A DNA stretch of 64,000 nt from Chitinophaga filiformis. GTDB lineage: Bacteria > Bacteroidota > Bacteroidia > Chitinophagales > Chitinophagaceae. Position 1 is the first letter of the stretch, and each line of letters opens with the position of its first letter. The translations under genes and the position numbers were made by a program. Where the stretch lies: the NCBI RefSeq assembly GCF_021646545.1, contig NZ_JAKIRP010000006.1, positions 124,001 through 188,000 of the forward strand. Direction: 5' to 3'. Under the pieces are notes generated by a model. That model was not told the DNA's origin. It was given only the letters and a program-made list of their open reading frames with translations, and searched no databases. Shown piece after piece: positions 18,321-28,000 of this stretch.

Positions 18321-21300
18321 TCAGAAAATATATCTTGCTCCTACCTGTAACTGCCATCTGGAAATCAGGTCAGGGCTGGTAATGAAAGTTTGTTTCTGTG
18401 ATGGATCAAACTGATAGATCGCTTTACCGGTATTGTCTCTGCCTGCAAAACCAAGGGGTTGATAATAACCGGTGGTACTTGCATATTTACGCAGTCCCCA
18501 TTTGCTACTAATAAGGTTACCCAGGTTAACTACGTCAAGGCTTAGCTGTATAGTGCTGGTCTTTTCTTTACCACGGAAATTAAAATCCTGCAGTACGCGC
18601 ATATCTATCTGGCTAAACCATGGTGTAGTGCCGCCGTATTTCTCTGTATACTGACCACGGCGTTTGCTCAGGTATTCATCCTGACTGATAAAGGCTTCCA
18701 ATGCGGCGCCCTGTGCGGCTGCGTTCTGTGTATTGCCTTCTGCGTCCAGCAGCGGAGCAAAGTTCATGTTTCTGATCTCTGCTGCGGTAGGCACGTACAT
18801 CAGGTCATTGGCAAAAGAGCCATCATTATTCAGATCACCTCCGTATACATAAGAGAAGCGGTTACCACTCGTCCAGTTACTGAAGAATGAAACAGTTGTT
18901 GCATACTTGCCTTTACAGTATTCAAACTTCTTGATACCTGCAAATGTGATACGGTGGGTGTTGCCATATAGCGAGTGAGAATTCACTGCCCTGTTGGCGT
19001 TGCCAAGCACGGGGTTACGGTCAAAAGCATCACCCGAGATCTCTGCGGATATGGAGCTCGCGTCTTTTGCCACCAGGTAGTTATATCCCAGCATCAGGAA
19101 ATATCCTTTACCGAAAGTTTGCTGTGCCTGGAAAGTACCGTTGAAAGAGTACCCTACTTTTACGTTGGTGAATACGTAGGTGGCGGTATTTCCTTTATCG
19201 GCTGCCTGGTATATTGCACGGTTATCGCCGGTACCGGAATTCAGTACACCTGTAGGTGTACCCAGACCATAGTCGCGCACCATCATAGCGTTGATATCTT
19301 TTGAATAAGCGATATCTCCACTCAGGACAGTACCTATAGGCAGTTTATAATCCAGGCCGATGTTGGAACGCCAGATCTGCGGCCATTTGAAGTTACGGGC
19401 TGTTACGTTGTAATAACCCGTGAACGGATTGCCGATGGCGTTACCCAGCCATACAAAGGGAAAGCGACCGGTGAACAGGCCTGTACCACCACGCAGCTGT
19501 AAGGTCTTATCACCTCTGATATCCCAGTTAAACCCTAAACGGGGTGATACCAGCACTTTACCGCTTGGCATACGGGTATTGTCTATTTCCTGGCCAGGGC
19601 CATTCTTCACCGGATTGCCATTTTCATTGAACAGCCTGAGATCATCCGTATTCGGAACAGTAGGTGAACCGGTTATGAAAGTACCGGCGAAGGTACCATC
19701 CTGGTTGACATTAGGACTGTTGTAACTGGCCTTGTCTGTAAAATACAAGGCCTTGTCGAAACGTACGCCATAGGTCACCTTGAAACGGTCGGTTACACTG
19801 AACTCGTCCTGCAGATAAGCAGAAAGCTGTCCTACAGTCAGGTAGTACCATGTCCATTGGTCGGCCGCTACGCGGTTCTTCGCATACGTTACATTGGCGT
19901 CGTAAGTTCCTGCAGCCACGTTGGTCAGGAAAGTACTGATATCCACACCTGAGAACACGGTAAAGCCAAAACCTGTCAGGTTAAAGGAGTTACCGAATTT
20001 GAATTGTTCATAGGATGCTCCGATGGTAAGGGTGTGTTTGGGGAGGATGATATTGAAGTTGTCAGTCAACTGCAAGGCATCCTGATTGAGGCGGTTATTA
20101 ATGGAGAAAGGCTCGTATCCTGCTACTATGTAAGGCACATTGTATTTTGTGATGTTCAGCACAGGGAAAGGCGAAGAGAAAGGATCACGCTTGTCCCTGA
20201 AACTGGTGAACACTGCACGGAACTTGTTGGAGTAAGTATCGTTGAAGTTAGACTTCAGCTCCAGTCCGAAGGAGTGCAGTTTGTTGATCATCTTATACCC
20301 CGAGTTCCGGAATTGCATGGTGATAGCGTCTGGTCCGCGGCGGTTAATGGCATTCGGGTGTGCAGTTTTTTCCTGCGAAGCATCCAGTCCGTTGTACGTG
20401 AAGGACAGGTTATGTTTGCTGTTGATCACCCAGTCTATTTTAGCCAGCCATTTATAGTTCTTACGTTCCAGGTCAAAATCCTGATAAGGGCCGGTTACAT
20501 AACCATAGCGCTGGTTTAATGCGGCACTGACAGCATTCAGGTCTGATTCCAGTACGCGGGAGGTGGTTACATCTCCTGCATTACTGGTGTTCCTGGCTAC
20601 ATAAGCGCTGGCGCCGTCTGTACGTTGTTCTGTTTCAAAGTTGACGAAATAGAACAGTTTATTCTTTTTGACAGCTCCACCGAGAGAGAAACCACCCTGG
20701 AAGTGATCCAGTGTCGGCACTTTCAGTTTCTGTCCGTCTATCTTATCGCCGGAGATGGCATCGTTACGGTAAAAGGCATATACCGTACCACCGAATTTAT
20801 TGCTACCGCTTTTAGTAACGGTATTCACACCGGCGCCGGTAAATCCTGACTGTGTAACGTCGTACGGGGCGATATTGATCTGGATCTGGTCTATAGCATC
20901 CAGTGATATCGGCTGTGCGTTTGTTTGTCCGCCGGGAGCCGGTGCATCCAGCCCAAAGGGATTATTAAACACAGCGCCGTCCAGCGAGAAGTTGTTATAC
21001 TGTCCATTCCTTCCGGCAAAGGAGATACCATTATAGGTAGGCGATGCCGAAGGGGTAATACGCAGGTAATCATCCGCAGAGCGGGAGATAGTGGGCAGTT
21101 GCCGGATCTGCTGGGAACTGATGTTGGTAGAGGCCCCGGTACGCTGGTCGTTGAAGATGGTGGAGCGTCCGCTGATCACCACTTCATTGAGTTTTCCGGC
21201 TTCTTCGAGCAGCCGGAGGTCGAGGGCCGTGTTTTGCCCCAGCGTGAGGTAAATGCCGGTGGCCGTCTCTGTAGCATAACCGGTAAAGGAGACGGTCACG

Positions 21301-21545
21301 GTATAAGGGCCGCCTACACGGAGGTTAGGCACAACGAAGCTACCATCCGATTTGGTGACCAATCCTTTATTGATACCGGCATCGGCAAAGGCTACCCTGA
21401 CGGTGGCGCCGGGCAGCGGCTGTCCCGCCTGACTTCTGACGATACCACTCAATGTTGCGGTTGTCACCTGGGCTTGGGCATTAATGAGCAGAAAACAGGC
21501 AATGAATAAGCTTCCTAAAAGCTTAGTTAGATTTGGTTGATGCAT
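18321..21545 (-). CDS. TonB-dependent receptor with N-terminal carboxypeptidase-regulatory-like domain (Oar-like)
   Basis: A 1074-residue outer-membrane protein. A signal peptide (residues 1-25, A-Q-A-Q) precedes a beta-sandwich domain (about 28-110: L-S-G-I-V ... P-L-P-G-A-T-V-R-V ... G-S-F-V-V-P-N-L-R-V-G-G-P-Y). Next is a plug domain (about 115-235, with N-E-V-V-I-S-G and the Y-N-G-I-S-F-A-G-R-N-G segment), then an aromatic-rich barrel running to the C-terminal R-Y-I-F. No SusD partner is adjacent, so it is more like Oar than SusC. Ligand unknown. The ATG at 21545 starts a clean signal peptide. A long hairpin follows the stop. Confidence 0.93.
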   Translation of the reverse strand: MHQPNLTKLLGSLFIACFLLINAQAQVTTATLSGIVRSQAGQPLPGATVRVAFADAGINKGLVTKSDGSFVVPNLRVGGPYTVTVSFTGYATETATGIYLTLGQNTALDLRLLEEAGKLNEVVISGRSTIFNDQRTGASTNISSQQIRQLPTISRSADDYLRITPSASPTYNGISFAGRNGQYNNFSLDGAVFNNPFGLDAPAPGGQTNAQPISLDAIDQIQINIAPYDVTQSGFTGAGVNTVTKSGSNKFGGTVYAFYRNDAISGDKIDGQKLKVPTLDHFQGGFSLGGAVKKNKLFYFVNFETEQRTDGASAYVARNTSNAGDVTTSRVLESDLNAVSAALNQRYGYVTGPYQDFDLERKNYKWLAKIDWVINSKHNLSFTYNGLDASQEKTAHPNAINRRGPDAITMQFRNSGYKMINKLHSFGLELKSNFNDTYSNKFRAVFTSFRDKRDPFSSPFPVLNITKYNVPYIVAGYEPFSINNRLNQDALQLTDNFNIILPKHTLTIGASYEQFKFGNSFNLTGFGFTVFSGVDISTFLTNVAAGTYDANVTYAKNRVAADQWTWYYLTVGQLSAYLQDEFSVTDRFKVTYGVRFDKALYFTDKASYNSPNVNQDGTFAGTFITGSPTVPNTDDLRLFNENGNPVKNGPGQEIDNTRMPSGKVLVSPRLGFNWDIRGDKTLQLRGGTGLFTGRFPFVWLGNAIGNPFTGYYNVTARNFKWPQIWRSNIGLDYKLPIGTVLSGDIAYSKDINAMMVRDYGLGTPTGVLNSGTGDNRAIYQAADKGNTATYVFTNVKVGYSFNGTFQAQQTFGKGYFLMLGYNYLVAKDASSISAEISGDAFDRNPVLGNANRAVNSHSLYGNTHRITFAGIKKFEYCKGKYATTVSFFSNWTSGNRFSYVYGGDLNNDGSFANDLMYVPTAAEIRNMNFAPLLDAEGNTQNAAAQGAALEAFISQDEYLSKRRGQYTEKYGGTTPWFSQIDMRVLQDFNFRGKEKTSTIQLSLDVVNLGNLISSKWGLRKYASTTGYYQPLGFAGRDNTGKAIYQFDPSQKQTFITSPDLISRWQLQVGARYIF

Positions 21546-21784
21546 CTTGGTATAAATTGGGTAAGTAATTGCTACAATCTCTGAATGTAAAAAGCGTTCA
21601 TATCATCCCCAACAACACCATACAATATACTCAAAATTTTGCGTATTTCCCGGGGATATGCTGCAAAAATTTCAATTGAGGGGGTTTAAAAGTAACATAT
21701 GTAAGTAAATTTAAAGTGTAAACGGCGGGGATTGGGGAGGGAATGAAATAGCTTGTATTAAGGTATAGTGGAGATTCGGTAATG

Positions 21785-21934
21785 ATTCGCTCAGGTTCCT
21801 TATCTGGAGGCGCTATAGGCCTGCGTTAGGCCTGCTGTTCTATAGCCCTGGCTATAGCATAGTGGCTGTAATGCTATAGTAGAGAGCCTGTAAGCTAAAG
21901 CCTTCACCGGAACTTGAGGCTATCCTGAGCGAAT
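21785..21934. repeat. Cluster of nested palindromes
   Basis: An 11-bp outer inverted repeat (21785-21795 with 21924-21934) encloses a CTATAGCC/GGCTATAG hairpin (21840-21857) and an overlapping CTATAGCAT/ATGCTATAG pair (21852-21860 with 21871-21879). The two inner stems are mutually exclusive. It could be a structured RNA or a small intergenic repeat element. Confidence 0.5.
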
Positions 21935-21972
21935 GAATACTTCCGGGGTACTGTTTTTACTTTTCACGAGAG

Positions 21973-22174
21973 AGTAGCTTCGGTTTCAGTATGGGATGTT
22001 GTTAGTTATTCACGCTAAGTAGCTTCGGTTTCAGTATGGGATGTCGGTCGGCGCCTCTCTGGATGACAATTGGGCATTATCAAGCGAATGGAAGTTGGAA
22101 TATGGATTTGACCACACCGGTCGTGTCACCGGAGAGCCGAAGGCCCGACATTCCCATCTGAAACCGGTGCTACT
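21973..22174. repeat. Direct 27-bp repeat plus inverted copy
   Basis: Two identical 27-bp copies lie at 21973-21999 and 22018-22044, and a diverged inverted copy at 22148-22174. The inverted arms could pair across about 100 bases. No gene is evident here. Confidence 0.6.
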
Positions 22175-22391
22175 TTCGCCCTCCCTCTGTAGTAAATTGG
22201 GGACTGCTTGTCAGGATGAGATGGAGATACTGGAATCAGAGAGCCCTTTTAAATGATTTAAGAGGGCATTTTCAGGCTTAAACGGTTCATTGGAGTATTT
22301 TACCTACCTGGCAACGTAAGGGCGTATATGGACCTTAAAACGTCATTTGCCGGCATTCGGGAGGGATCTCCGCTGAGTATTTTGTTTGATA

Positions 22392-22424
22392 TTCGTTTCA
22401 AGCTCGTTTTAGGTTCGTTTGAAA
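22392..22424. repeat. Three tandem 11-bp units
   Basis: TTCGTTTCAAG, CTCGTTTTAGG and TTCGTTTGAAA follow one another without gaps, sharing the T-C-G-T-T-T core. They lie 16 bp to the left of the long palindrome. Confidence 0.55.
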
Positions 22425-22440
22425 CGGGTTTAAATAATGG

Positions 22441-22512
22441 TTCTCCTATGGCCAACTTACGTTCATCCTACGTTCCTGAACGTAAGATGAACGTAAGTTG
22501 GCCATAGGAGAA
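22441..22512. repeat. 72-bp near-perfect palindrome
   Basis: 27 bp (22441-22467 with 22486-22512) pair perfectly. After a single mismatch 7 more pair (22469-22475 with 22478-22484), leaving a 2-nt loop. The left arm contains two TACGTTC-type units itself. Confidence 0.8.
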
Positions 22513-22514
22513 GC

Positions 22515-22560
22515 GAAGTTGTACCGAAATTCTAACGAAGTTGTAGCGAAGCTCTAACGA
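22515..22560. repeat. Four tandem 11-bp units
   Basis: GAAGTTGTACC, GAAATTCTAAC, GAAGTTGTAGC and GAAGCTCTAAC, then GA. They can also be read as two 22-bp units. They begin 3 bp after the palindrome and run into the 3' end of the truncated beta-helix gene. Confidence 0.7.
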
Positions 22561-22756
22561 TGCCACCTTTGACAGCAGGATCCTGTAATCTTCCCCATTC
22601 TCTCGCCTGTCTCAGTGCAGCGGCCATTGTGGCTTTCGGCTGAGCAGGGGTACCGGCATCGAGATCATTCCCCGAAGGGGCCACATAAATATCTCCGGCA
22701 TACGCATACTGCAGGCATTGACAGATGTATCCGGTCATCCATAACACTTTCCTCAT
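22532..22756 (-). pseudogene. 5' remnant of a secreted parallel beta-helix protein
   Basis: The first 65 or so codons give a signal peptide (ending Y-A-Y-A-G) and the typical opening of secreted right-handed beta-helix / glycosidase-like proteins: D-I-Y-V-A-P-S-G-N-D, G-T-P-A-Q-P-K-A-T and a helix with A-L-R-Q-A-R-E. Homology breaks off after K-G-G-I at about 22560, exactly where the 11-bp tandem repeats start; the remaining codons are read from repeat DNA before a stop. Its ATG overlaps the stop of the hydrolase gene (ATGA at 22753-22756), so the two were an operon. The rest of the gene is missing. Confidence 0.7.
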
Positions 22757-24147
22757 TCAGCATGCTTTATGGCAGTTTTCCAAACCTGTTCCAGTTGCGT
22801 GAAGCCATGAATAGCATGTGCGGGCAGCTGTTCTCCCTTTTCACCAAATACATACAGCGCAGGTGCTTTTTCAATGGTGACCTTTGTTTCATCAGCAGCG
22901 TTGCTATTCAGATGAAGGTACTTTGCCATGAATGCATAGATAGCATTCCGCTTATTGATGCCGAAATCATGACCTTCTGCCGGGAGATGCACGTTGCTGA
23001 CATGATCTTTCTGGTTGTAGTATGCGTATACTTTCTGCAGATACGGAAGATCGTGTTCGGGCGTCTTATCTGTCCAGTCGCCGCCATCACTGACCAGCAA
23101 TTGTGGATGGGGAGCGGTCAGGGCGGCTATTTCTACGTTGTCGGTCCGGTTACCGCAGGTATGAATAGGCATGCCACTTTCGCAGGGGCAACCGCCATAG
23201 AAATAGGAGCTGATGGCCACTACAGGAGCGCTGACTTTAATACGATCATCTATTGCCGCCATTAACACTGTATGACTACCGCCTCCGGAACCACCGGTGA
23301 TACCTACTCTCACGGTATCTGCGTCTTCGAGCGACAAGAGGTAGTCGAGGATGCGGATTGCCCCCAGGGCCTGTATGGTCATAGCGAGACTTCTGCGGTG
23401 ATCTGCTTCTTCAAATTGTAACAGCGATTCACCCCAGGCAAAGAGATCATAACTGAAAGCCATAGCGCCCATACGGGCCAGTGTAGCACAGCGGTATTGA
23501 CAATCGGGTCTGTAACGCTGCAGCTGCCAGTGCCCGTCCGGATTGAGGATGACAGGTATCTTACCTTTGTATTCTGCAGGCTTGTATAATGAGCCGTTGA
23601 TGTATAGTCCGGGGAGTATTTCAATAGCGATGTTGCGGACGGTATAACCATCAAACTTTCTTTCTTCTGTGATGACCGGCCTGGATGCCGGAGCAGCAGG
23701 CAGATGATCCAGTTGCAGGGCTTCCAGCAAACAAGGCTTCAGTTGGGCCTTCCGTTGTTCCCATTCCTGCAGATTGTTATACTGCGCGGCAATACGGTCC
23801 AGTTCAGCCCAACCATCTGCTACCTGCCAGCGATAGTATTCATATTCACCCAGTTTATAAACGTCTTTATCCTTTTTTATTTTCAGATCAAGGGGAGACA
23901 GGATGTTATCCAGTGTAGCTTCCAGGGTTGGTCTGTAACGCCAGTCTGCATAGGCCACATATTTTCCGGCTACCTGTTTGTCGGTATATTTTATGCGGAT
24001 GTTATACCGCTTTTCCACATCTTCCAACACGGTTTTCAGCGGTCTTCTATATGCGCTGTCAGATGTTTGCTGTGCATACAGCCCACGGGTAGGCAATAAT
24101 AGCAGGCACCCCAATAAGGGAACGAGGAATCGGGTCGTACTTTTCAT
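22753..24147 (-). CDS. Secreted alpha/beta hydrolase with N-terminal STN-like domain
   Basis: A 464-residue protein with a signal peptide (1-26, Y-A-Q-Q). Residues 36-100 resemble the STN domain of TonB receptors and secretins (P-L-K-T-V-L-E-D-V-E-K-R-Y-N-I-R-I and T-L-E-A-T-L-D-N-I-L). From about 160 on it is an alpha/beta hydrolase of the acetyl-xylan-esterase-like / DUF4480-type group, with nucleophile elbow G-G-S-G-G-G (Ser287) and a C-terminal catalytic His in E-G-H-D-F-G (His393). Carbohydrate esterase activity is likely but unproved. It was coupled to the beta-helix gene now truncated downstream, which fits a polysaccharide-related locus. Confidence 0.82.
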   Translation of the reverse strand: MKSTTRFLVPLLGCLLLLPTRGLYAQQTSDSAYRRPLKTVLEDVEKRYNIRIKYTDKQVAGKYVAYADWRYRPTLEATLDNILSPLDLKIKKDKDVYKLGEYEYYRWQVADGWAELDRIAAQYNNLQEWEQRKAQLKPCLLEALQLDHLPAAPASRPVITEERKFDGYTVRNIAIEILPGLYINGSLYKPAEYKGKIPVILNPDGHWQLQRYRPDCQYRCATLARMGAMAFSYDLFAWGESLLQFEEADHRRSLAMTIQALGAIRILDYLLSLEDADTVRVGITGGSGGGSHTVLMAAIDDRIKVSAPVVAISSYFYGGCPCESGMPIHTCGNRTDNVEIAALTAPHPQLLVSDGGDWTDKTPEHDLPYLQKVYAYYNQKDHVSNVHLPAEGHDFGINKRNAIYAFMAKYLHLNSNAADETKVTIEKAPALYVFGEKGEQLPAHAIHGFTQLEQVWKTAIKHAE

Positions 24148-24491
24148 AACATGGCATTAAACGAATGGGAATCTAGTACAAAATCACAGGTTGGTCATCC
24201 TATGCTGTCTACTTCCCTGAAAATCGAAATAAAGTATGATATGCAGAGTGTGATCGCTACCGGTGCCTGAGAGGTAACTGATTTCAGTAGACTGAGCTAC
24301 AGCTATTTGTATCGAGGTAAGACATCCAGTGGAATTCGTTTCATCATCCGGGTTCGCTTTTGACGCCAGGTGCTGGTAAACTAATAAATGTATCCTGATA
24401 TTTAAAACTATTTTCTTTACTACACAGGATATCAGTCATAATAAATGTAGACACGACACACATCTATAGGCTATATTTTTTTTGACAGTGG
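24148..24491. other. Divergent intergenic region
   Basis: About 340 bases between the hydrolase start and the metal-efflux promoter. No gene, repeat or convincing riboswitch was found. Confidence 0.45.
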
Positions 24492-24522
24492 CTTGCTTAA
24501 ACCAGCTTATGGCTTATTTTTG
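24492..24522 (+). promoter_or_regulatory. Promoter of the metal-efflux operon
   Basis: CTTG at 24492-24495 and TATTTTTG at 24515-24522 are 19 bp apart, the usual Bacteroidota -33/-7 spacing, with a full match to TAnnTTTG. The GTG start lies only 6 bp after it, so the transcript has almost no leader. Confidence 0.6.
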
Positions 24523-24527
24523 CAGCC

Positions 24528-24905
24528 GTGAGAAAAGTATGCCTTTACATACTGGTTATTTTTATCTGGGCCGAGAGTACCTCATTCGATCAGTGGCTGA
24601 AGCTGCCTGTGTTATTTGAACATTTCAAAGAACACCAGCTCAAGAACAAGGATGTGGACTTACTGGAATTCATATCCATGCACTACTGGGGGCAGGATAT
24701 GGACGACACTGATAATGACCGGGATATGCAGCTTCCTTTTAAGAAAGTGAATATCAGTACTCACCACATACTTTTTGCCCGATTTAACCAGGCGCCCCGT
24801 ATCATTACTACTGAACAGACTGTATTACAGACTTTTACCATTTATAAGGATCAATATCATCCTGACCCTAATCTTACCTGCCCTTTCAGGCCTCCCTGTG
24901 CGTGA
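24528..24905 (+). CDS. Small exported protein of the metal-efflux locus
   Basis: A 125-residue protein without a recognised domain. It starts with GTG (no ATG in the first 50 codons) and has a hydrophobic N-terminal segment (residues 4-16) that may be a signal or anchor. The rest is rich in His, Asp and Met (H-F-K-E-H, M-H-Y-W-G-Q-D-M-D-D, H-H near 80) and ends in a C-P-F-R-P-P-C motif, giving several possible metal ligands. Similar small genes stand before CusA-type pumps in Bacteroidota. A periplasmic metal-binding helper is a reasonable guess. Confidence 0.65.
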   Translation: MRKVCLYILVIFIWAESTSFDQWLKLPVLFEHFKEHQLKNKDVDLLEFISMHYWGQDMDDTDNDRDMQLPFKKVNISTHHILFARFNQAPRIITTEQTVLQTFTIYKDQYHPDPNLTCPFRPPCA

Positions 24906-25008
24906 ATTGCAACTTGTTATTTATTGATCTGTGCTGACACTGCAATGGTATTCCGTTGCGCGTACGTCATTTCATAGGTCTATCCTGCAATTCATTCAAC
25001 AGCAAATC

Positions 25009-28000
25009 ATGCTCGATAAGATCATTCAATTCTCAGTCAGGAATAAACTGGTGATTGGCCTCTTCATGCTGCTATGGGTTATTTACGGCATCTTCGAAGT
25101 AACCCGTCTGCCTATTGACGCAGTGCCCGACATCACTAACAACCAGGTACAAATTATTACGACAGCACCGGCATTAGGAGCGCAGGATGTAGAGCGGCTG
25201 ATCACTTTTCCTATTGAACAGGCCCTCAGTAATGTTCCGCATCTGAAGGAGAGCCGCAGTATGTCACGTTTCGGATTGTCCATCATCACTGTTGTGTTTG
25301 AGGACGATGCCGATGTTTATTGGGCGCGTCAGCAGGTAAGCGAGCGGCTGCAACAGGTGGAGATCAATGAAAACGCCAGTAAACCAGAGCTGGCCGCCGT
25401 TTCCACTGGTCTGGGGGAGGTATACCAGTACGTACTCAGACCGGTAAAGGGATATGAGGGAAAGTATAGTCTGGCGGACTTGCGTACCATACAGGACTGG
25501 ATTGTACGGCGGCAATTGCTAGGCACCAGGGGAGTAGCGGAAGTATCTACTTTCGGTGGAGAGCTGAAGCAATATGAGGTGGCTATTAATCCGTACCAGC
25601 TGAAGTCATTGGGACTCACCATCAGTGACGTTTTCACTGCCTTACATAATAACAACCAGAATACCGGCGGGGCTTACATTGAAAAAGGCCCGACCGTTAT
25701 GTATATCCGCAGTGAGGGCCTGGCGGGTAGCATTGCGGATATAGAAAATATTGTGGTAAAAAACACGGCAACAGGTGTTCCCGTATTGATCAGGCATGTT
25801 GCCAATGTGAGGATGGGCGCCGCTACGCGGTATGGCGCCTTGAACTACAACAATACCGGCGAAGTGGCGGGGGCTATTGTATTAATGCTGAAGGGAGAAA
25901 ATTCTTCTGAAGTCATCAAGAATATAAAAGAACGCATTGCGGAGATTCAGAAAACATTACCGGAAGGATTGCTGATAGAGCCTTTCCTTGATCGCACGAA
26001 GATGGTGAACAACGCGATTGGTACTGTGGAGCATAATCTGCTCGAAGGTGCGCTGATAGTCGTGTTTGTCCTGGTGATCTTCCTGGGGAATCTGCGTGCG
26101 GGACTGATCGTGGCATCTGTGATTCCCCTGTCCATGCTTTTCGCCGTTATTATGATGAATACTTTCGGTGTGAGCGGCAACCTGATGAGCCTTGGTGCGC
26201 TTGACTTCGGACTGATCGTAGATGGCGCGGTGATTATTGTGGAGGCGATCCTGCATCATTTGCATTTCTCTAAAAAGTATCAGCATACTGACCGGCTTTC
26301 GCAGGAAGACATGAACGCGGAAGTAGCTGGTTCTTCTTCGCGGATGATGAATGCGGCTGTGTTTGGGCAGATCATTATTCTGATTGTTTACCTGCCTATT
26401 CTTTCGCTGGAAGGCATAGAGGGTAAGATGTTCAAGCCGATGGCGCAAACGGTGGCCTTCGCAATTATGGGCGCTTTTATTCTTTCACTTACTTATGTGC
26501 CGATGGTGAGTTCTTTGTTCATCAGTAAAAAGATCTCACATCAACCCAATATTTCTGATCGCGTGATGGACAAGATCGAACATGTCTATCAGCGGGCGCT
26601 GGGACGTGCATTGCGCATCCGCAAAAGCGTAGTGGCCATTGCCTTCGGCTTGTTTGCCCTGGCAGTGTTCACTTTCAGCCGGATGGGCGGAGAGTTTATT
26701 CCACAGCTGGAGGAAGGCGATTTTGCAGTAGAGACACGATTGCTGGTGGGTACAAATCTGAGTACAACGATTGCTACTTTCCAGCAGATCTCGGGTATTC
26801 TGAAAGATAAGTTTCCAGAGGTGGAGCGGATCGTATCGCGTATTGGTAGTGCAGAGATCCCGACGGACCCGATGCCGATTGAAGGAGGTGATATGATCAT
26901 TGTATTAAGAGATAAATCTGACTGGACGAGTGCAGAGAGTTTTGAGGACCTGGCCACAAAGATGTCGGATGTAGTGCAACAGGCGATACCGGGTGTAACA
27001 CTGAGTTTTCAATTCCCCGTGCAGATGCGTTTCAATGAACTGATGACGGGCGCGAAACAGGATGTGGTATGTAAGATATTTGGTGAAGACCTGGACCTGC
27101 TGGCGAAGTATGCAGAGCAGATCGGCGCTATCAGCAGAACGGTGTCTGGTACGGCTGACTGGTATGTGGAGAAGATGACTGGGATGCCGCAGGTGGTGAT
27201 CCGTTATAACAGGAATGAAATAGCGAAATACGGGTTGAATATCGATGAGATCAATCGTACGGTGAATGCAGCATTTGCCGGCGCTGCTGCCGGAAAGGTA
27301 TATGAGGGAGAGAAACGTTTTGACCTGGTGGTGAGAGTGGGTAATGAAGGCAGGAGGAATATTGAAGATGTGCGTAATCTGATGATCGCGACTTCCACCG
27401 GTAGCCAGATCCCGCTGTACCAGGTGGCCACTATTGATGAGATAGAAGGTCCCAACCAGATACAACGTGAAAACGCCAGACGCAGGATCACTGTCGGCTT
27501 CAATGTGAGAGGGCGTGATGTGCAGTCGATCGTTGAAGAACTGCAGCAAAAGATCCACCGGAAAATAAAACTCGAACCGGGTTATACCATTACGTATGGC
27601 GGTACATTCGAGAACCTGCAACAGGCAAAGAAGCGGTTGAGCATTGCGGTGCCTGTGGCTTTGCTGCTCATATTTGTCATGTTGTATTTTGCCTTTTCAT
27701 CTGTGAAAGAGGGGGCGCTGATCTATACCGCGATCCCTCTATCTGCCATCGGCGGCGTCTTTGCACTGGCGCTGCGTGGCATGCCTTTCAGTATATCTGC
27801 CGGTGTAGGGTTTATTGCCTTGTTTGGTGTGGCGGTATTGAATGGTATTGTGCTTATTTCTGAATTCAATCGAATCAAACAAGAAGGAAAAATAACTGAT
27901 GCGCTGCAACTGGTGATGATGGGTACGCGTAACCGTCTGCGGCCGGTATTGATGACAGCTGCGGTGGCATCACTGGGATTCCTACCTATGGCCCTAAGCA

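Noticed and set aside
18067..18414. Short frames across the 28-bp hairpin on both strands
   Set aside because: They arise from the inverted repeat reading the same peptide on either strand.
20004..20519. 171-aa frame opposite the TonB receptor gene
   Set aside because: Antisense shadow of a well-supported barrel-coding region.
22041..22256. 71-aa plus-strand frame in the repeat region
   Set aside because: It overlaps the direct and inverted 27-bp repeats and has no protein-like composition or context.
22514..22560. Tandem repeats considered as a CRISPR array
   Set aside because: Units are 11 or 22 bp with no spacers, and there are no cas genes in the window.
24240..24310. CTGAGAGG motif resembling part of a TPP riboswitch
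   Set aside because: The other conserved parts of the aptamer are missing and the downstream genes are not thiamine-related.
24931..25008. 26-residue N-terminal extension of the CusA fusion from a GTG
   Set aside because: The family N-terminus begins at the ATG at 25009, and the added residues show no signal or motif.
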